This document shows positions 1-10,600 of a stretch of DNA of 64,000 nucleotides, in pieces; positions within the stretch are counted from its first letter, which is position 1, and the number at the start of each line of letters is the position of its first letter. The stretch comes from Vibrio chagasii. Lineage in GTDB: Bacteria; Pseudomonadota; Gammaproteobacteria; Enterobacterales; Vibrionaceae. The notes beneath the pieces were generated by a model. The model did not search any database. It was not told the origin of the DNA and was given only the letters and a program-made list of their open reading frames with translations. Made by a program: the position numbers and the translations under genes. Location: the NCBI GenBank assembly GCA_041879415.1, contig CP090851.1:1178001-1242000 (forward strand), read 5' to 3'.

Positions 1-446
1 CCAAACAAGCCGTTGCATTAATCGAATCAGAAACCGATATGATCGCAAATTTGTCAAATATCAGTGCATTACTGTCGATGGAACTTGACGATCTTAACTG
101 GGCAGGCTTTTACTTAATGAAGGGCGATGAATTGGTTCTTGGTCCATTTCAAGGTAAACCTGCATGTGTACGTATCCCTGTTGGCCGTGGTGTATGTGGT
201 ACTGCAGTGGCAACGAACTCTGTTCAACGTATATACGACGTGCATGAGTTTGAGGGTCACATTGCTTGTGACGCTGCAAGTAACTCCGAAATCGTGATTC
301 CGTTTTCGATTGATGGAAAAGTAGCGGGTGTACTTGACATCGATAGCCCAAATGTTGGTCGATTTAGCGAAATTGACGAGGAAGGACTGACGTTTTTCAT
401 GGCTGAAGTGGAAAAGCTGCTTAATTCGCACGCGAACAAGGCATAA
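1..446 (+). CDS. msrC: Free methionine-(R)-sulfoxide reductase, GAF fold (5' end outside window)
   Basis: Reduces free methionine-R-sulfoxide in the cytosol. The frame is open from base 3, and the residues before the first ATG (position 39) still look like coding sequence, so the true start lies upstream of the window. The GAF-type core is visible (NWAGFYL, LVLGPFQGKPACVRIPVGRG, VCGTAVA, GHIACDAASNSEIV). The three cysteines expected for the redox cycle are present in PACVRI, GVCGTA and IACDAA. The C-terminus is normal for the family. It is followed by proQ-prc on the same strand, an order I know from other vibrios. Family certain, start unknown. Confidence 0.93.
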   Translation, partial: KQAVALIESETDMIANLSNISALLSMELDDLNWAGFYLMKGDELVLGPFQGKPACVRIPVGRGVCGTAVATNSVQRIYDVHEFEGHIACDAASNSEIVIPFSIDGKVAGVLDIDSPNVGRFSEIDEEGLTFFMAEVEKLLNSHANKA

Positions 447-543
447 ATTATTCTCTTACTGTGGTTTTTCCCAAGCATCTCTCTATAATACGTAAAAATA
501 TTTTCTTAATGCTCGCGGAAAACCGCAAAAACCAGGAACCCAC

Positions 544-1167
544 ATGGAAAACACTGAAAAGTTAAAAAACAGCAAAGAAGTTATCGCATATATTGCTGAA
601 TGTTTCCCTAAATGCTTTACTTTAGAAGGTGAAGCGAAGCCACTTAAAATTGGTATTTTTCAAGATCTTGCTGAACGTCTAAATGAAGACGAAAAAGTAA
701 GTAAGACTCAGCTTCGTGCAGCGTTAAGACAGTACACATCATCATGGCGTTACCTGCACGGCGTAAAAGCTGGTGCAGAGCGTGTTGACCTAGACGGCAA
801 CGCGTGTGGCACACTAGAAGAAGAGCACGTTGAGCACGCTAAAGCTACACTTGCAGAAAGCAAAGCTAAAGTTCAAGCTCGTCGTAAAGAGCAAGCACAA
901 AAAGCTCGTGAAGAAGGCAAAGCGAAACCTAAGGCGAAGAAAGCTCCACAGCCTCGTCGCCAAGCGCCTAAAGCACCAAAAGTAGAAAAGCCTGTAGAAA
1001 CACGCGCTTTGAACGCTGACGAATTCATCGCTGGCAAAGAAGTAAATGTGAACATGGGTAAAGGAAACATGGCTGCGACCATTGTTGAAATCAATAAGGA
1101 AGATGTACGTGTTCAGTTAGCAAACGGCCTACAAATGGTTGTTAAAGCGGAGCACTTGCGCGCTTAA
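544..1167 (+). CDS. proQ: RNA chaperone ProQ
   Basis: Global RNA-binding protein of the FinO/ProQ family that stabilises and pairs structured sRNAs and mRNA 3' ends. The 207-residue product has an N-terminal FinO domain (about residues 1-120, including [19 protein letters not shown]), a basic Lys/Ala/Pro-rich linker (about 120-150) and a C-terminal Tudor-like domain ending in [18 protein letters not shown]. The start ATG is preceded by CAGGAACCC. The gene ends 17 nt before prc, which has its own strong ribosome-binding site, so the two are probably cotranscribed as in E. coli. Confidence 0.96.
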   Translation: MENTEKLKNSKEVIAYIAECFPKCFTLEGEAKPLKIGIFQDLAERLNEDEKVSKTQLRAALRQYTSSWRYLHGVKAGAERVDLDGNACGTLEEEHVEHAKATLAESKAKVQARRKEQAQKAREEGKAKPKAKKAPQPRRQAPKAPKVEKPVETRALNADEFIAGKEVNVNMGKGNMAATIVEINKEDVRVQLANGLQMVVKAEHLRA

Positions 1168-1184
1168 AGGAGATACTCCTACGC

Positions 1185-3179
1185 ATGAAATGCCGTTCAA
1201 AATTGACACTGATTGCTGCTAGCTTTTTGCTAGCAGCTTCAGCTCAGGCTCTTGAAGCCAAATTAGATCAGGACGATTTACCTCTACTCGCTCCTGAGGT
1301 CCAACACGAAACTGCTAGTAAACGTGTTACTTCTCGATTTACTCGTTCCCACTATAAACACTTCAATCTCAACGACGATTTTTCTCAAGCTATCTTTAAT
1401 CGTTACTTAGAGATGCTGGATTACAATCGTAATATCTTCACTCAAGCTGATATTGACTCTTTCTCTGCGGCATCTAAACAAATTGATGACCAGTTAAAAG
1501 CAGGCAACAACCAGATTGCTTTCGATGTTTACAATTTGTCTATGCAGAAGCGTTTTGAACGTTTTCAGTATGCACTGTCTTTGCTCGATAACGAGATCAA
1601 GTTCGATACCGATGAAACTATTGAACTGAATCGCAGTGAGGCTGCGTGGCCGAAAGATATCGCTGAAGTGAATGAGCTTTGGAGAAAACGCGTTAAATAT
1701 GATGCGTTGAATCTAAAGTTGACTGGTAAAGAGTGGCCAGAAATTCAAGAAGTTTTGGAAAAGCGTTACAACAATGCGATGAAGCGTATCACGCAATCGC
1801 ATAACGAAGATGCTTTCCAGATCTACATGAACGCATTTGCGCGAGAGGTTGACCCTCATACTAGTTATCTTTCTCCTAGAAATGCAGAGCAATTCCAATC
1901 TGAGATGAACCTATCTTTGGAAGGGATTGGTGCTGTGCTTCAAATGACAGACGACTACACCGTTATTCGTTCTTTAGTTGCTGGTGGACCGGCTTCTAAC
2001 AGTAAACAGTTGAGTGATGGCGACCGCATTGTTGGTGTTGGTCAAGATGGCGAAGAGATTGTTGATGTTATCGGCTGGCGCTTAGATGATGTAGTACAAC
2101 TTATCAAAGGCCCGAAAGGGACCAAAGTTAAGCTGCAGATCTTGCCAGATGGTAAAGATGCAAAAAGTCACGTTGTCACAATTGTCCGTGACAAGATTCG
2201 TCTAGAAGACCGCGCTGTTAAATCAGAAGTTATCGAGAAAGACGGTAAGAAGATTGGTGTGCTAGAAGTACCAAGCTTCTACGTTGGTCTTTCGAAAGAT
2301 ACCGACAAGTTGATCACTGAGCTTAAAGAGCAAGGTGTTGAAGGTATTATTGTCGATCTTCGAAACAATGGCGGCGGTGCATTGACCGAAGCAACGGAAC
2401 TCTCTGGTCTATTTATCAAAGAGGGACCTGTTGTCCAAGTTCGTGACAGCTATGGTCGTGTCAAAGTGAACAGTGATACCGATGGTAAGATTAGCTACCA
2501 AGGACCGCTAACGGTTTTAGTTAATCGCTACAGTGCATCGGCATCTGAGATCTTTGCTGCAGCAATGCAAGATTACGGTCGAGCGATTATTCTAGGTGAA
2601 AACTCTTTTGGTAAAGGAACGGTACAACAGCACCGCTCTTTGAATCATATTTATGATTTATTCGATAAAGAGTTGGGCTATGTTCAGTACACAATCCAGA
2701 AATTCTACCGTATCAACGGTGGCAGTACGCAAAACAAAGGGGTAGTCCCTGATATTGCTTACCCAACGCCGATCGATCCAGCAGATACTGGTGAAAGTGT
2801 TGAAGATAATGCACTACCTTGGGATAGTATCGACAAAGCGAAATACTCAGTGTTACAACGTAACGATAAGCAGATAGCTGCGTTAACGGCTAAACACCGA
2901 GCTCGTATCGCGACAGACATGGAATTTGGCTTTATCGCGCAAGATATTGAAAAATATAAGGCAGATAAAGACGACAACGAACTTTCTTTGAATGAAAAAG
3001 TTCGCCAACAAGAGAGTGACGATGCGGAAGCACTTCGTTTAGGACGTATCAATCAACGTCAAAAAGCTGCTGATTTAGAGCTGTTTAAAACGTTGGATGA
3101 TGTTCCTAACGATTATGAAGCGCCAGACGCTTATCTTGATGAGTCGGTTGCAATCATGCTAGATATGATCAACAAATAG
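1185..3179 (+). CDS. prc: Tail-specific periplasmic protease Prc (Tsp)
   Basis: S41-family serine protease that degrades periplasmic proteins with nonpolar C-termini and trims cell-wall hydrolases. The 664-residue product (E. coli about 680) starts with a signal peptide (KLTLIAASFLLAASAQALEA), then an N-terminal helical domain, a PDZ domain (about residues 245-330) and the protease core. The catalytic serine sits in NRYSASASEIFAAAMQDYGR and the lysine in ENSFGKGTVQ. A strong AAAGGAGA Shine-Dalgarno precedes the ATG. It is the last gene of the proQ-prc unit and is followed by a clear terminator. Confidence 0.96.
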   Translation: MKCRSKLTLIAASFLLAASAQALEAKLDQDDLPLLAPEVQHETASKRVTSRFTRSHYKHFNLNDDFSQAIFNRYLEMLDYNRNIFTQADIDSFSAASKQIDDQLKAGNNQIAFDVYNLSMQKRFERFQYALSLLDNEIKFDTDETIELNRSEAAWPKDIAEVNELWRKRVKYDALNLKLTGKEWPEIQEVLEKRYNNAMKRITQSHNEDAFQIYMNAFAREVDPHTSYLSPRNAEQFQSEMNLSLEGIGAVLQMTDDYTVIRSLVAGGPASNSKQLSDGDRIVGVGQDGEEIVDVIGWRLDDVVQLIKGPKGTKVKLQILPDGKDAKSHVVTIVRDKIRLEDRAVKSEVIEKDGKKIGVLEVPSFYVGLSKDTDKLITELKEQGVEGIIVDLRNNGGGALTEATELSGLFIKEGPVVQVRDSYGRVKVNSDTDGKISYQGPLTVLVNRYSASASEIFAAAMQDYGRAIILGENSFGKGTVQQHRSLNHIYDLFDKELGYVQYTIQKFYRINGGSTQNKGVVPDIAYPTPIDPADTGESVEDNALPWDSIDKAKYSVLQRNDKQIAALTAKHRARIATDMEFGFIAQDIEKYKADKDDNELSLNEKVRQQESDDAEALRLGRINQRQKAADLELFKTLDDVPNDYEAPDAYLDESVAIMLDMINK

Positions 3180-3202
3180 GTTTATTACCTGTTGAAACTA
3201 AA

Positions 3203-3228
3203 AAGCGAGCTTAGGCTCGCTTTTTTTG
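3203..3228 (+). terminator. Intrinsic terminator of proQ-prc
   Basis: The stem AGCGAGC/GCTCGCT with loop TTAG is followed by a run of seven T, about 24 nt after the prc stop. Confidence 0.9.
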
Positions 3229-3438
3229 TATCTATTCGGTCTGATGTGACTCTATCTAATTGTTTATTTTGGCTTTTATTGAAAATTAGCGAGGGAGTTC
3301 CCCGTGAGCTTTCTAGATTTTCGTTTGGTTAATAATGACATTTAAGTTACTTCGCATTTAAAATTTAGTGACTTGGATCATATTTTTTCGCTTTCTATTC
3401 ATTACGTGCCTAAGCTTAAAGAAAACGAGGGGACGCTT

Positions 3439-4122
3439 ATGAAATGGATTCTATTATTTTTATCTTGTTTAAGTTTCGCTGCTTTTGGGAGCGAAGCTGC
3501 TTCTAATGGTCAACAATCAAAAAGCGATAGTAATCTATCCCACTTTGACCTTCCTCTGTTGCTTGGTGATTGGTATTTAATGAACCCAGATCCAGAGCAA
3601 GGCACTGAAAACTTTAGAGCAATCAAGCTGACTCTCGATTCAAATTACTCATTTACGATTGATATCCAGAAAAAAGACTACAGTGTCGATCATTGGGAAG
3701 GTTTATATAATGCTAATGAAGATACGATCATCCTGGGGTTGAATACATCTGAGCCGCAAGTCTACTCATATAGTAGTAATCACAATATGCTGAATCTCAA
3801 TGGCGTGATGTTTACCAAAGCATTACCTAACGCACTGGCGGGGATTTGGTCGAGTGCGGAGTTGTCCGGCAGTGACTTAAGAGCGAGCAATATTCAAAAG
3901 ATGGATTTGGTCCTTCAGCCTGACTTTATATTCATGTTCCGTGTCTCTGATGATGCGGGCAGCGAAGTAGTTCGTCGCGGTGTCTACTACACGGAAGGGG
4001 ATCAACTGGTCCTGCTTTACGAAGATGGTGAACATGGTACTCGTTACACGCTAAACAGTGATGTATTAACGCTCCAAGGTGAGGAGGGAGACATGTTTGC
4101 GGTGCTGAACCGTATCCGCTAA
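3439..4122 (+). CDS. Exported hypothetical protein, 227 aa
   Basis: I do not recognise a family. The chosen ATG at 3439 is preceded by GAGGGG and begins a good signal peptide (MKWILLFLSCLSFAAFGSEA). An upstream in-frame ATG at 3373 would bury that signal behind 22 charged residues and is less likely. The mature part (about 205 residues) is beta-rich with two similar halves, each with a 'W-Y/SS...L.L...F.F.....' pattern (LLGDWYLMN... and LAGIWSSAEL...). This suggests a duplicated lipocalin-like or META-like barrel, which is inference only. It stands alone between prc and pepN and has its own terminator. Confidence 0.75.
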   Translation: MKWILLFLSCLSFAAFGSEAASNGQQSKSDSNLSHFDLPLLLGDWYLMNPDPEQGTENFRAIKLTLDSNYSFTIDIQKKDYSVDHWEGLYNANEDTIILGLNTSEPQVYSYSSNHNMLNLNGVMFTKALPNALAGIWSSAELSGSDLRASNIQKMDLVLQPDFIFMFRVSDDAGSEVVRRGVYYTEGDQLVLLYEDGEHGTRYTLNSDVLTLQGEEGDMFAVLNRIR

Positions 4123-4223
4123 ATGTCGATGTGGTCTCTGAAATCCAAGCTTGTTGATAATATGGTTCTCAGGTCATTTATTAGGCGTTCCTATCTGATT
4201 TGACTGATAACATAGCAAAACAT

Positions 4224-4254
4224 GGAGGCATTTTTTAACAATGCCTCCTTTTTT
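4224..4254 (+). terminator. Intrinsic terminator
   Basis: The stem GGAGGCATT/AATGCCTCC (9 bp, perfect) is followed by six T. It lies about 100 nt downstream of the exported hypothetical gene. Confidence 0.85.
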
Positions 4255-4340
4255 CAATATTCCCCTTGTGTTCTCGGCGCTCAACCTTTAGATATATACA
4301 GTTAAAAATAATTACGTATAACGATCAAAAGGAACTCGTC

Positions 4341-6947
4341 ATGGCACATACACCTCAAGCCAAGTATCGTAAAGACTATCAATCACCATCTCACACTATT
4401 GCTGAAATCGATCTCACCTTCGATTTGTACGATTCAGCATCCATCATCACAGCGGTTTCTAGTGTTAAGCAAGAGAAAGGCAGCTCGACATTAGTATTGG
4501 ATGGAGAAGGCTTGAAGTTGGTTTCTGTTTTGGTCGATGGTCAAGAGTGGTCGCAATACGAACAGTCTGAAACTCAACTTACGTTAAACGAACTTCCAAA
4601 AGAATTTACGCTAACTGTCGTTACTGAAGTTAACCCTGAAGGGAACACGGCACTAGAAGGCCTTTATAAATCAGGCGGCGCGTTCTGTACTCAGTGTGAA
4701 GCTGAAGGTTTCCGTCGTATCACTTACTACATGGATCGCCCTGATGTACTGGCAAAGTTCACGACTACCGTTATCGCGGACAAAGCAGAAAACCCATTCT
4801 TATTAAGTAATGGTAACCGTGTTGATGAAGGTGAGGCAGAAAATGGTCGTCACTGGGTTAAATGGCAAGACCCGCACCCGAAACCAGCATACCTGTTTGC
4901 ACTAGTAGCTGGTGACTTCGATGTACTTCGCGATGCCTACACCACGCAATCTGGCCGCAAAGTCGACCTAGAAATCTTCGTTGATAAAGGCAACCTAGAC
5001 CGTGCAAACCATGCAATGGTGTCTTTGATTAATTCAATGAAGTGGGATGAAGAGCGCTTTAACTTAGAGTACGACCTTGATATCTACATGATCGTAGCGG
5101 TTGATTTCTTCAACATGGGTGCGATGGAGAACAAGGGTCTCAACGTATTCAACTCTAAGTTTGTTTTAGCGAATGACCAAACAGCAACGGATACCGATTA
5201 CTTAGGTATTGAAGCGGTAATTGGTCACGAATATTTCCACAACTGGACTGGTAACCGAGTGACTTGTCGTGATTGGTTCCAATTGAGCCTGAAAGAAGGC
5301 TTAACGGTATTCCGCGACCAAGAGTTCTCTTCAGATCTTGGTTCTCGTGCAGTAAACCGTATCAACAACGTACGTATTATCCGCGGTCCACAATTTGCAG
5401 AAGATGCGAGCCCAATGTCTCACCCAATTCGACCAGAAAAAGTGATAGAAATGAATAACTTCTACACTCTGACAGTGTATGAAAAGGGCAGCGAAGTGAT
5501 TCGTATGATTCATACATTACTGGGCGAAGAAGGCTTCCAAAAAGGTATGAAGCTTTACTTCGAACGCCACGATGGTACAGCAGCAACGTGTGAAGATTTC
5601 GTAGCCGCAATGGAAGATGCATCGGGCGTTGATCTGTCTCAGTTCCGTTTATGGTACAGCCAATCTGGTACACCGACGCTGTCTGTTGAAAGCCATTATG
5701 ACGCAGAGAAAAAACAGTACACACTAAAAACTCGCCAGGTAACCGCGCCAACGCATGAGCAAGCTGAAAAGCAAGCCCTGCATATTCCTCTAGACATCGA
5801 ACTATACACAGCGACAGGTGATGTGATTGAGTTACAATGTAACGGTAAGCCTGTTCACAATGTGTTAGATGTGAAAGAAGCTGAACAGACTTTTGTGTTC
5901 GAGAACGTAAGCGAGAAACCAGTGCCATCATTGCTTCGTGAATTCTCTGCACCAGTAAAACTTGAATACGACTATTCAGATGAAGAGCTTATTTTCTTAA
6001 TGGTGAATGCGCGCAATGAGTTTTCTCGCTGGGATGCGGGTCAAATGCTATTGGCTAAATACATTCGCAGTAATGTTGAGAACGTTCAACAAGGTCAGAA
6101 GTTTGAGTTATCAGCATCTGTTGTTGATGCATTCCGCGGCGTACTATTGAGTGACTCGCTAGAACCGGCATTCATCGCAGAAATGCTTTCACTACCAAGC
6201 CACAATGAAGTGTCAGGGTGGTATGAGCGTGTTGATATTGATGCTGTCGCGTCAGTGCTTAACTCGATGAAGGTGACGCTAGCAGCAGAGCTTGCAGATG
6301 AGTTGGCTGCGGTTTATCACAGCCATGCGCTAACGGACTATACAATTGATCACGACTCAATTGGTAAGCGTACTCTGCGTAAAGTTTGTCTAAGCTACTT
6401 AGCTCATACAGAGCAGGGTAACGACTTGGTTGTTGAGATGTATAAAACAGCAAACAACATGACTGACACGATGGCTGCAATGGGCGCCGCTAACAGTGCA
6501 AAATTGCCTTGTCGTGAAAGCTTGATGTCAGATTACAGCGACAAGTGGAAGCATGATGGTCTTGTTATGGATAAATGGTTTGCGCTGCAAGGTACCAACC
6601 CAAGTTCAAATGCACTTGAAGTAATCAAAGAGTCTATGTCACATCAGGCATTCAGCTTGAAGAACCCTAACCGTACGCGTAATTTAGTCGGTTCATTCTT
6701 CAACATGAACCCAGTTCAATTCCATGATAAATCGGGACAGGGTTATGCATTTGCTGGTGAGATCTTGCGTGAACTAAACAGCAGTAACCCGCAAGTTGCT
6801 TCGCGTCTGATTGATCCACTGCTTAAGTTCCGTAAGTATGATAACGAGCGTCAAGCACTTATCAAAACAGAGCTTGAGACGCTGAAGAACATGGATAATC
6901 TTGCAAAAGACCTGTTTGAGAAAGTAACAAAAGCACTAGAAGCTTAA
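4341..6947 (+). CDS. pepN: Aminopeptidase N
   Basis: Broad-specificity M1 zinc aminopeptidase of the cytosol that completes degradation of short peptides. With the ATG at 4341 (AAAGGAA eight nt upstream) the protein has 868 residues, against 870 in E. coli; the longer frame opening at 4266 adds 25 non-conserved residues. The exopeptidase motif GAMEN is at about residues 260-264 and the zinc motif HEYFH at 296-300, with the third ligand in LKEGLTVFRDQEF. It is monocistronic with terminators on both sides. Confidence 0.97.
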   Translation: MAHTPQAKYRKDYQSPSHTIAEIDLTFDLYDSASIITAVSSVKQEKGSSTLVLDGEGLKLVSVLVDGQEWSQYEQSETQLTLNELPKEFTLTVVTEVNPEGNTALEGLYKSGGAFCTQCEAEGFRRITYYMDRPDVLAKFTTTVIADKAENPFLLSNGNRVDEGEAENGRHWVKWQDPHPKPAYLFALVAGDFDVLRDAYTTQSGRKVDLEIFVDKGNLDRANHAMVSLINSMKWDEERFNLEYDLDIYMIVAVDFFNMGAMENKGLNVFNSKFVLANDQTATDTDYLGIEAVIGHEYFHNWTGNRVTCRDWFQLSLKEGLTVFRDQEFSSDLGSRAVNRINNVRIIRGPQFAEDASPMSHPIRPEKVIEMNNFYTLTVYEKGSEVIRMIHTLLGEEGFQKGMKLYFERHDGTAATCEDFVAAMEDASGVDLSQFRLWYSQSGTPTLSVESHYDAEKKQYTLKTRQVTAPTHEQAEKQALHIPLDIELYTATGDVIELQCNGKPVHNVLDVKEAEQTFVFENVSEKPVPSLLREFSAPVKLEYDYSDEELIFLMVNARNEFSRWDAGQMLLAKYIRSNVENVQQGQKFELSASVVDAFRGVLLSDSLEPAFIAEMLSLPSHNEVSGWYERVDIDAVASVLNSMKVTLAAELADELAAVYHSHALTDYTIDHDSIGKRTLRKVCLSYLAHTEQGNDLVVEMYKTANNMTDTMAAMGAANSAKLPCRESLMSDYSDKWKHDGLVMDKWFALQGTNPSSNALEVIKESMSHQAFSLKNPNRTRNLVGSFFNMNPVQFHDKSGQGYAFAGEILRELNSSNPQVASRLIDPLLKFRKYDNERQALIKTELETLKNMDNLAKDLFEKVTKALEA

Positions 6948-7007
6948 GTGAAGAACTCAATAGTGTAAGCAGCTTGCTAAGAAGCGGTTTACTCATATAG
7001 AAAATTC

Positions 7008-7041
7008 ATCAGTGGTAGAGAGTATCTACCACTGATTTTTT
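7008..7041 (+). terminator. Intrinsic terminator of pepN
   Basis: A perfect 12-bp stem (ATCAGTGGTAGA/TCTACCACTGAT) with a 5-nt loop is followed by TTTTT. Confidence 0.92.
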
Positions 7042-7168
7042 GTTTATGGGGGATCGACATTTAGGTAAGCTAAAGTTAACTCCCAAGCTTTTCAGACCGA
7101 ACGTTTTTACAGTTAGACATCGTTAAGTGCCAAATAACACTGGTACTGTACATTTATACAGGTATCGT

Positions 7169-7387
7169 ATGAATCACTATATTTTCCAACTTAACATCTC
7201 ATATCAGCAGTTTCTGGCCAGTTATTCGGGTGCGGCAAGTCAAGTTCAAGTAATAACAACAACAGGATTGCGCATACAGTTACCTGCAACTCGATTCAGA
7301 CCTTTTCTTACACAAATAGGGGTTAGAGGGCAATTTAGGCTGACAACTGACCAAAAAAATAAGTTTATCAAGTTGGAAGCTCTGTAA
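7169..7387 (+). CDS. DUF2835 family small protein
   Basis: A 72-residue protein beginning MNHYIFQLNISYQQFLASYSG with a conserved-looking core (VITTTGLRIQLPATRFRPFLTQIGVRGQFRLT). This is the pattern I associate with DUF2835, a short protein of unknown function in vibrios and relatives. The ATG at 7169 fits the family start; the frame stays open 14 codons further upstream. It lies between pepN and the NAD-GDH gene and has no obvious operon partner. Confidence 0.8.
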   Translation: MNHYIFQLNISYQQFLASYSGAASQVQVITTTGLRIQLPATRFRPFLTQIGVRGQFRLTTDQKNKFIKLEAL

Positions 7388-7615
7388 AGCTTGGCATGCC
7401 TAGTGAGTTAAAAGGAATCTTAATCACATAATCAAACATTTCACCTCCTACCACAGTTAAAACAATTAACCATTTTTCAATAATGCTTTTACAATAAATG
7501 AATGCATTACCTTTGCTTAACTCGTTAGTAGACAAGCGCTCAACGGCGTAATTCAAACACCAGATTAAGTGATCCCCCTAATAATAAAATATAATTCTAA
7601 TTGTGGAGTGTGACT

Positions 7616-10600
7616 ATGACCGCACGTGAAACTGTGGTTCCAGTTTTACTTGAAAAAGTTTACAAGCTGATTCAAGACAAACTTGACCTTGCTCATCGAC
7701 CTCTCGTAACTCAACTTGCTCAACACTTGTTTAGTAACGTTTCTCACGACGATCTGACTCAGAGAAACGAATCCGATTTATATGGTGCTGTAGTTAGCTT
7801 ATGGCACCACATCAACGAAAAGAAAGCCGACGAAATCTCGGTACGCGTTTTCAACCCGACGGTAAGTCGTCAAGGTTGGCAGTCTACTCACACTATCGTT
7901 GAGATCGTGGTACCAGACAGCCCATTCCTTGTCGATTCTGTAAAAATGGCACTTACTCGTCTAGACCTTTCTTCTCACCTTATGTTGCACAACCCAACAC
8001 AAATCTCTCGTTCTGATTCAGGAAGTGTAGTGGGTGTGAGCAGTGGCGAGGGTGTTTTCCAATCTCTATTCCATATTGAGGTTGACCGTTTGAGCAGCAA
8101 AGCTGAAATGACGGCATTGAAAACAGAACTTCTAGACATTTTCACCGATACAAGCTTAGTGGTTAACGACTGGCTTAAAATGGTTGAAAGACTGAAAGAA
8201 GTAACAGATCAGGTTGAGCAGCAGAAAGACAGCATTCCAGTAGACGGCCAACGTTTCGATGAGACGTTGGCGTTTCTTCGTTGGTTAGGTGAACACAACT
8301 TTACATTCATGGGTTATAAGGAATATGACCTAGTTTCAGTTAATGGCGATACTGAGCTGCAACCGACCAAGGAGCAAGGTCTTGGTTTGTTTGCGAATTC
8401 AGATCGTGTACGTAACGTTAAGTTGTCTGAATTTTCTGACTCTGCACGTCTAGAAGCGAAAAAACCATACGTACTTATCGTAACCAAGGGCAACACGGCT
8501 TCACGCATTCACCGCCCAGCTTATAATGATTACATCGGTATTAAGAAGTTTGATAAGAACGGTAAGGTTATTGGTGAGCATCGCTTTACTGGCCTTTACA
8601 CCTCTGCGGTTTATAACCAAACCGTTGAAACGATTCCTCTGGTTCGTGAGAAAGTAGAACGAATCTTGGATGCAAGTGGTTACCGTGAGGGTTCATACTC
8701 ATACAAAGCACTGCACAATATCCTTGAAAACTACCCACGTGATGAACTACTTCAAGCTCGAGAAGAAGAGTTACTTGAAGTAGGTACCGGTGTAGTACAA
8801 ATGCAAGATCGTGATCTTCTGCGTTTGTTTGTACGCAAAGACCCGTTTGGCCGTTTCTTTAGCTGTATGGTTTACGTAACAAAAGATCGTTACAACACCG
8901 AGCTTCGTCGCCAAACTCAGCGCATCTTGAAGCAATACTTTGGCTGTGAAGAAGAAGTTGAATTTACAACGTATTTCTCTGAAAGCCCTCTGGCAAGAAC
9001 ACACTATATTGTTCGTGTTGATAACAACAACATGGATGTGGACGTGAAAACAATCGAGCAAAATTTAATGGAAGTATCGTCTACGTGGGATGACCGCTTA
9101 TCTGAATCAATCATTGCAAACTTTGGTGAGAGCAAAGGTCTTCCATTGTCGAAAGAGTACATGCGTGCATTCCCACGTTCGTACAAAGAAGACATGATGC
9201 CAGGTTCTGCTGTTGCAGATATCGAGCGTTTAGAAGCACTAAGTGAAGATAATAAACTTGGTATGCTTTTCTACCGTCCTCAGGAAGAAGCGGCAGACTC
9301 GAAAGCAGTGCGCTTAAAACTGTTCTACCACAGTGCAGAGCCAATTCACCTTTCTGATGTGATGCCAATGCTTGAAAACTTTGGCTTGCGCGTTATTGGT
9401 GAATCACCATACGAAGTTCGTAAGACTAACGGTACTACTTATTGGATCTTAGATTTCTCTATGCTTCATAAGAGTGACCAAACGATTGATCTTCGTGAAG
9501 CTCGCGATCTTTTCCAACAAGCATTTGCAGCAATCTGGGCTGGTGAATTAGATAGCGATGGCTTTAACCGTTTGGTACTTGGTGCGGGTCTATCTGGTCG
9601 TGAAATCTCAATTTTACGTGCTTATGCTCGTTACATGCGTCAAGTGGGTTTCCCATTCAGTCAACAATACATTGAAGACACCTTGTCTCATTACCCAGAT
9701 TTAGCTAAAGGTCTAGTCAGCTTATTTGGTAAGCGTTTTGATCCGAAACTGAAGGGTAGCGCGAAGGGGCAACAAGATCTTATCAAGAAGATCACTGAGC
9801 AACTCGATCATGTAGAAAGCTTGGATGATGATCGTATCATTCGTCGCTACATGGAGATGATCACTGCAACGCTTCGCACTAACTACTACCAAGTAGACGA
9901 GAACAAGCAAGCTAAACCTTGGTTGGCTCTGAAAATGAGACCAAGCGAAATTCCAGATATCCCGGCTCCAGTGCCTGCATTTGAGATCTTCGTATACGCA
10001 CCAGATATTGAAGGTGTTCACCTACGTGGCGGTAAAGTGGCTCGTGGTGGTCTACGTTGGTCTGACCGTCAAGAAGATTTCCGTACCGAGATTCTGGGCC
10101 TAGTTAAAGCACAACAAGTTAAGAACACTGTAATTGTACCTGTAGGTGCAAAAGGTGGTTTCGTTTGTAAACGTCAGCACACTATGTCTGGCCGTGACGA
10201 GATCTTTGCTGAAGGGCAACGTTGTTACAAGCGCTTCATCCGTGCACTACTGGACGTATCAGACAACATCATTGAAGGTGAGGTTATCCCACCTAAGAAC
10301 GTTGTTCGTCATGATGAAGATGACCCGTACTTGGTTGTTGCAGCCGATAAAGGTACAGCAACGTTCTCTGACTTAGCGAACTCAGTATCTGAAGAGTACA
10401 ACTTCTGGTTAGGTGATGCGTTTGCTTCGGGTGGCTCTAACGGCTACGACCACAAAGCGATGGGTATCACAGCAAAAGGTGGTTGGGAATCGGTTAAGCG
10501 TCACTTCCGTGAAATGGGTATTAACTGCCAGACTACAGACTTCACTGCTATCGGTGTTGGTGATATGGCGGGTGACGTATTTGGTAACGGTATGCTGCTA

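Noticed and set aside
2167..2179. matS-like match inside prc
   Set aside because: One mismatch, but inside a coding region and alone; kept only as a remark under the matP site.
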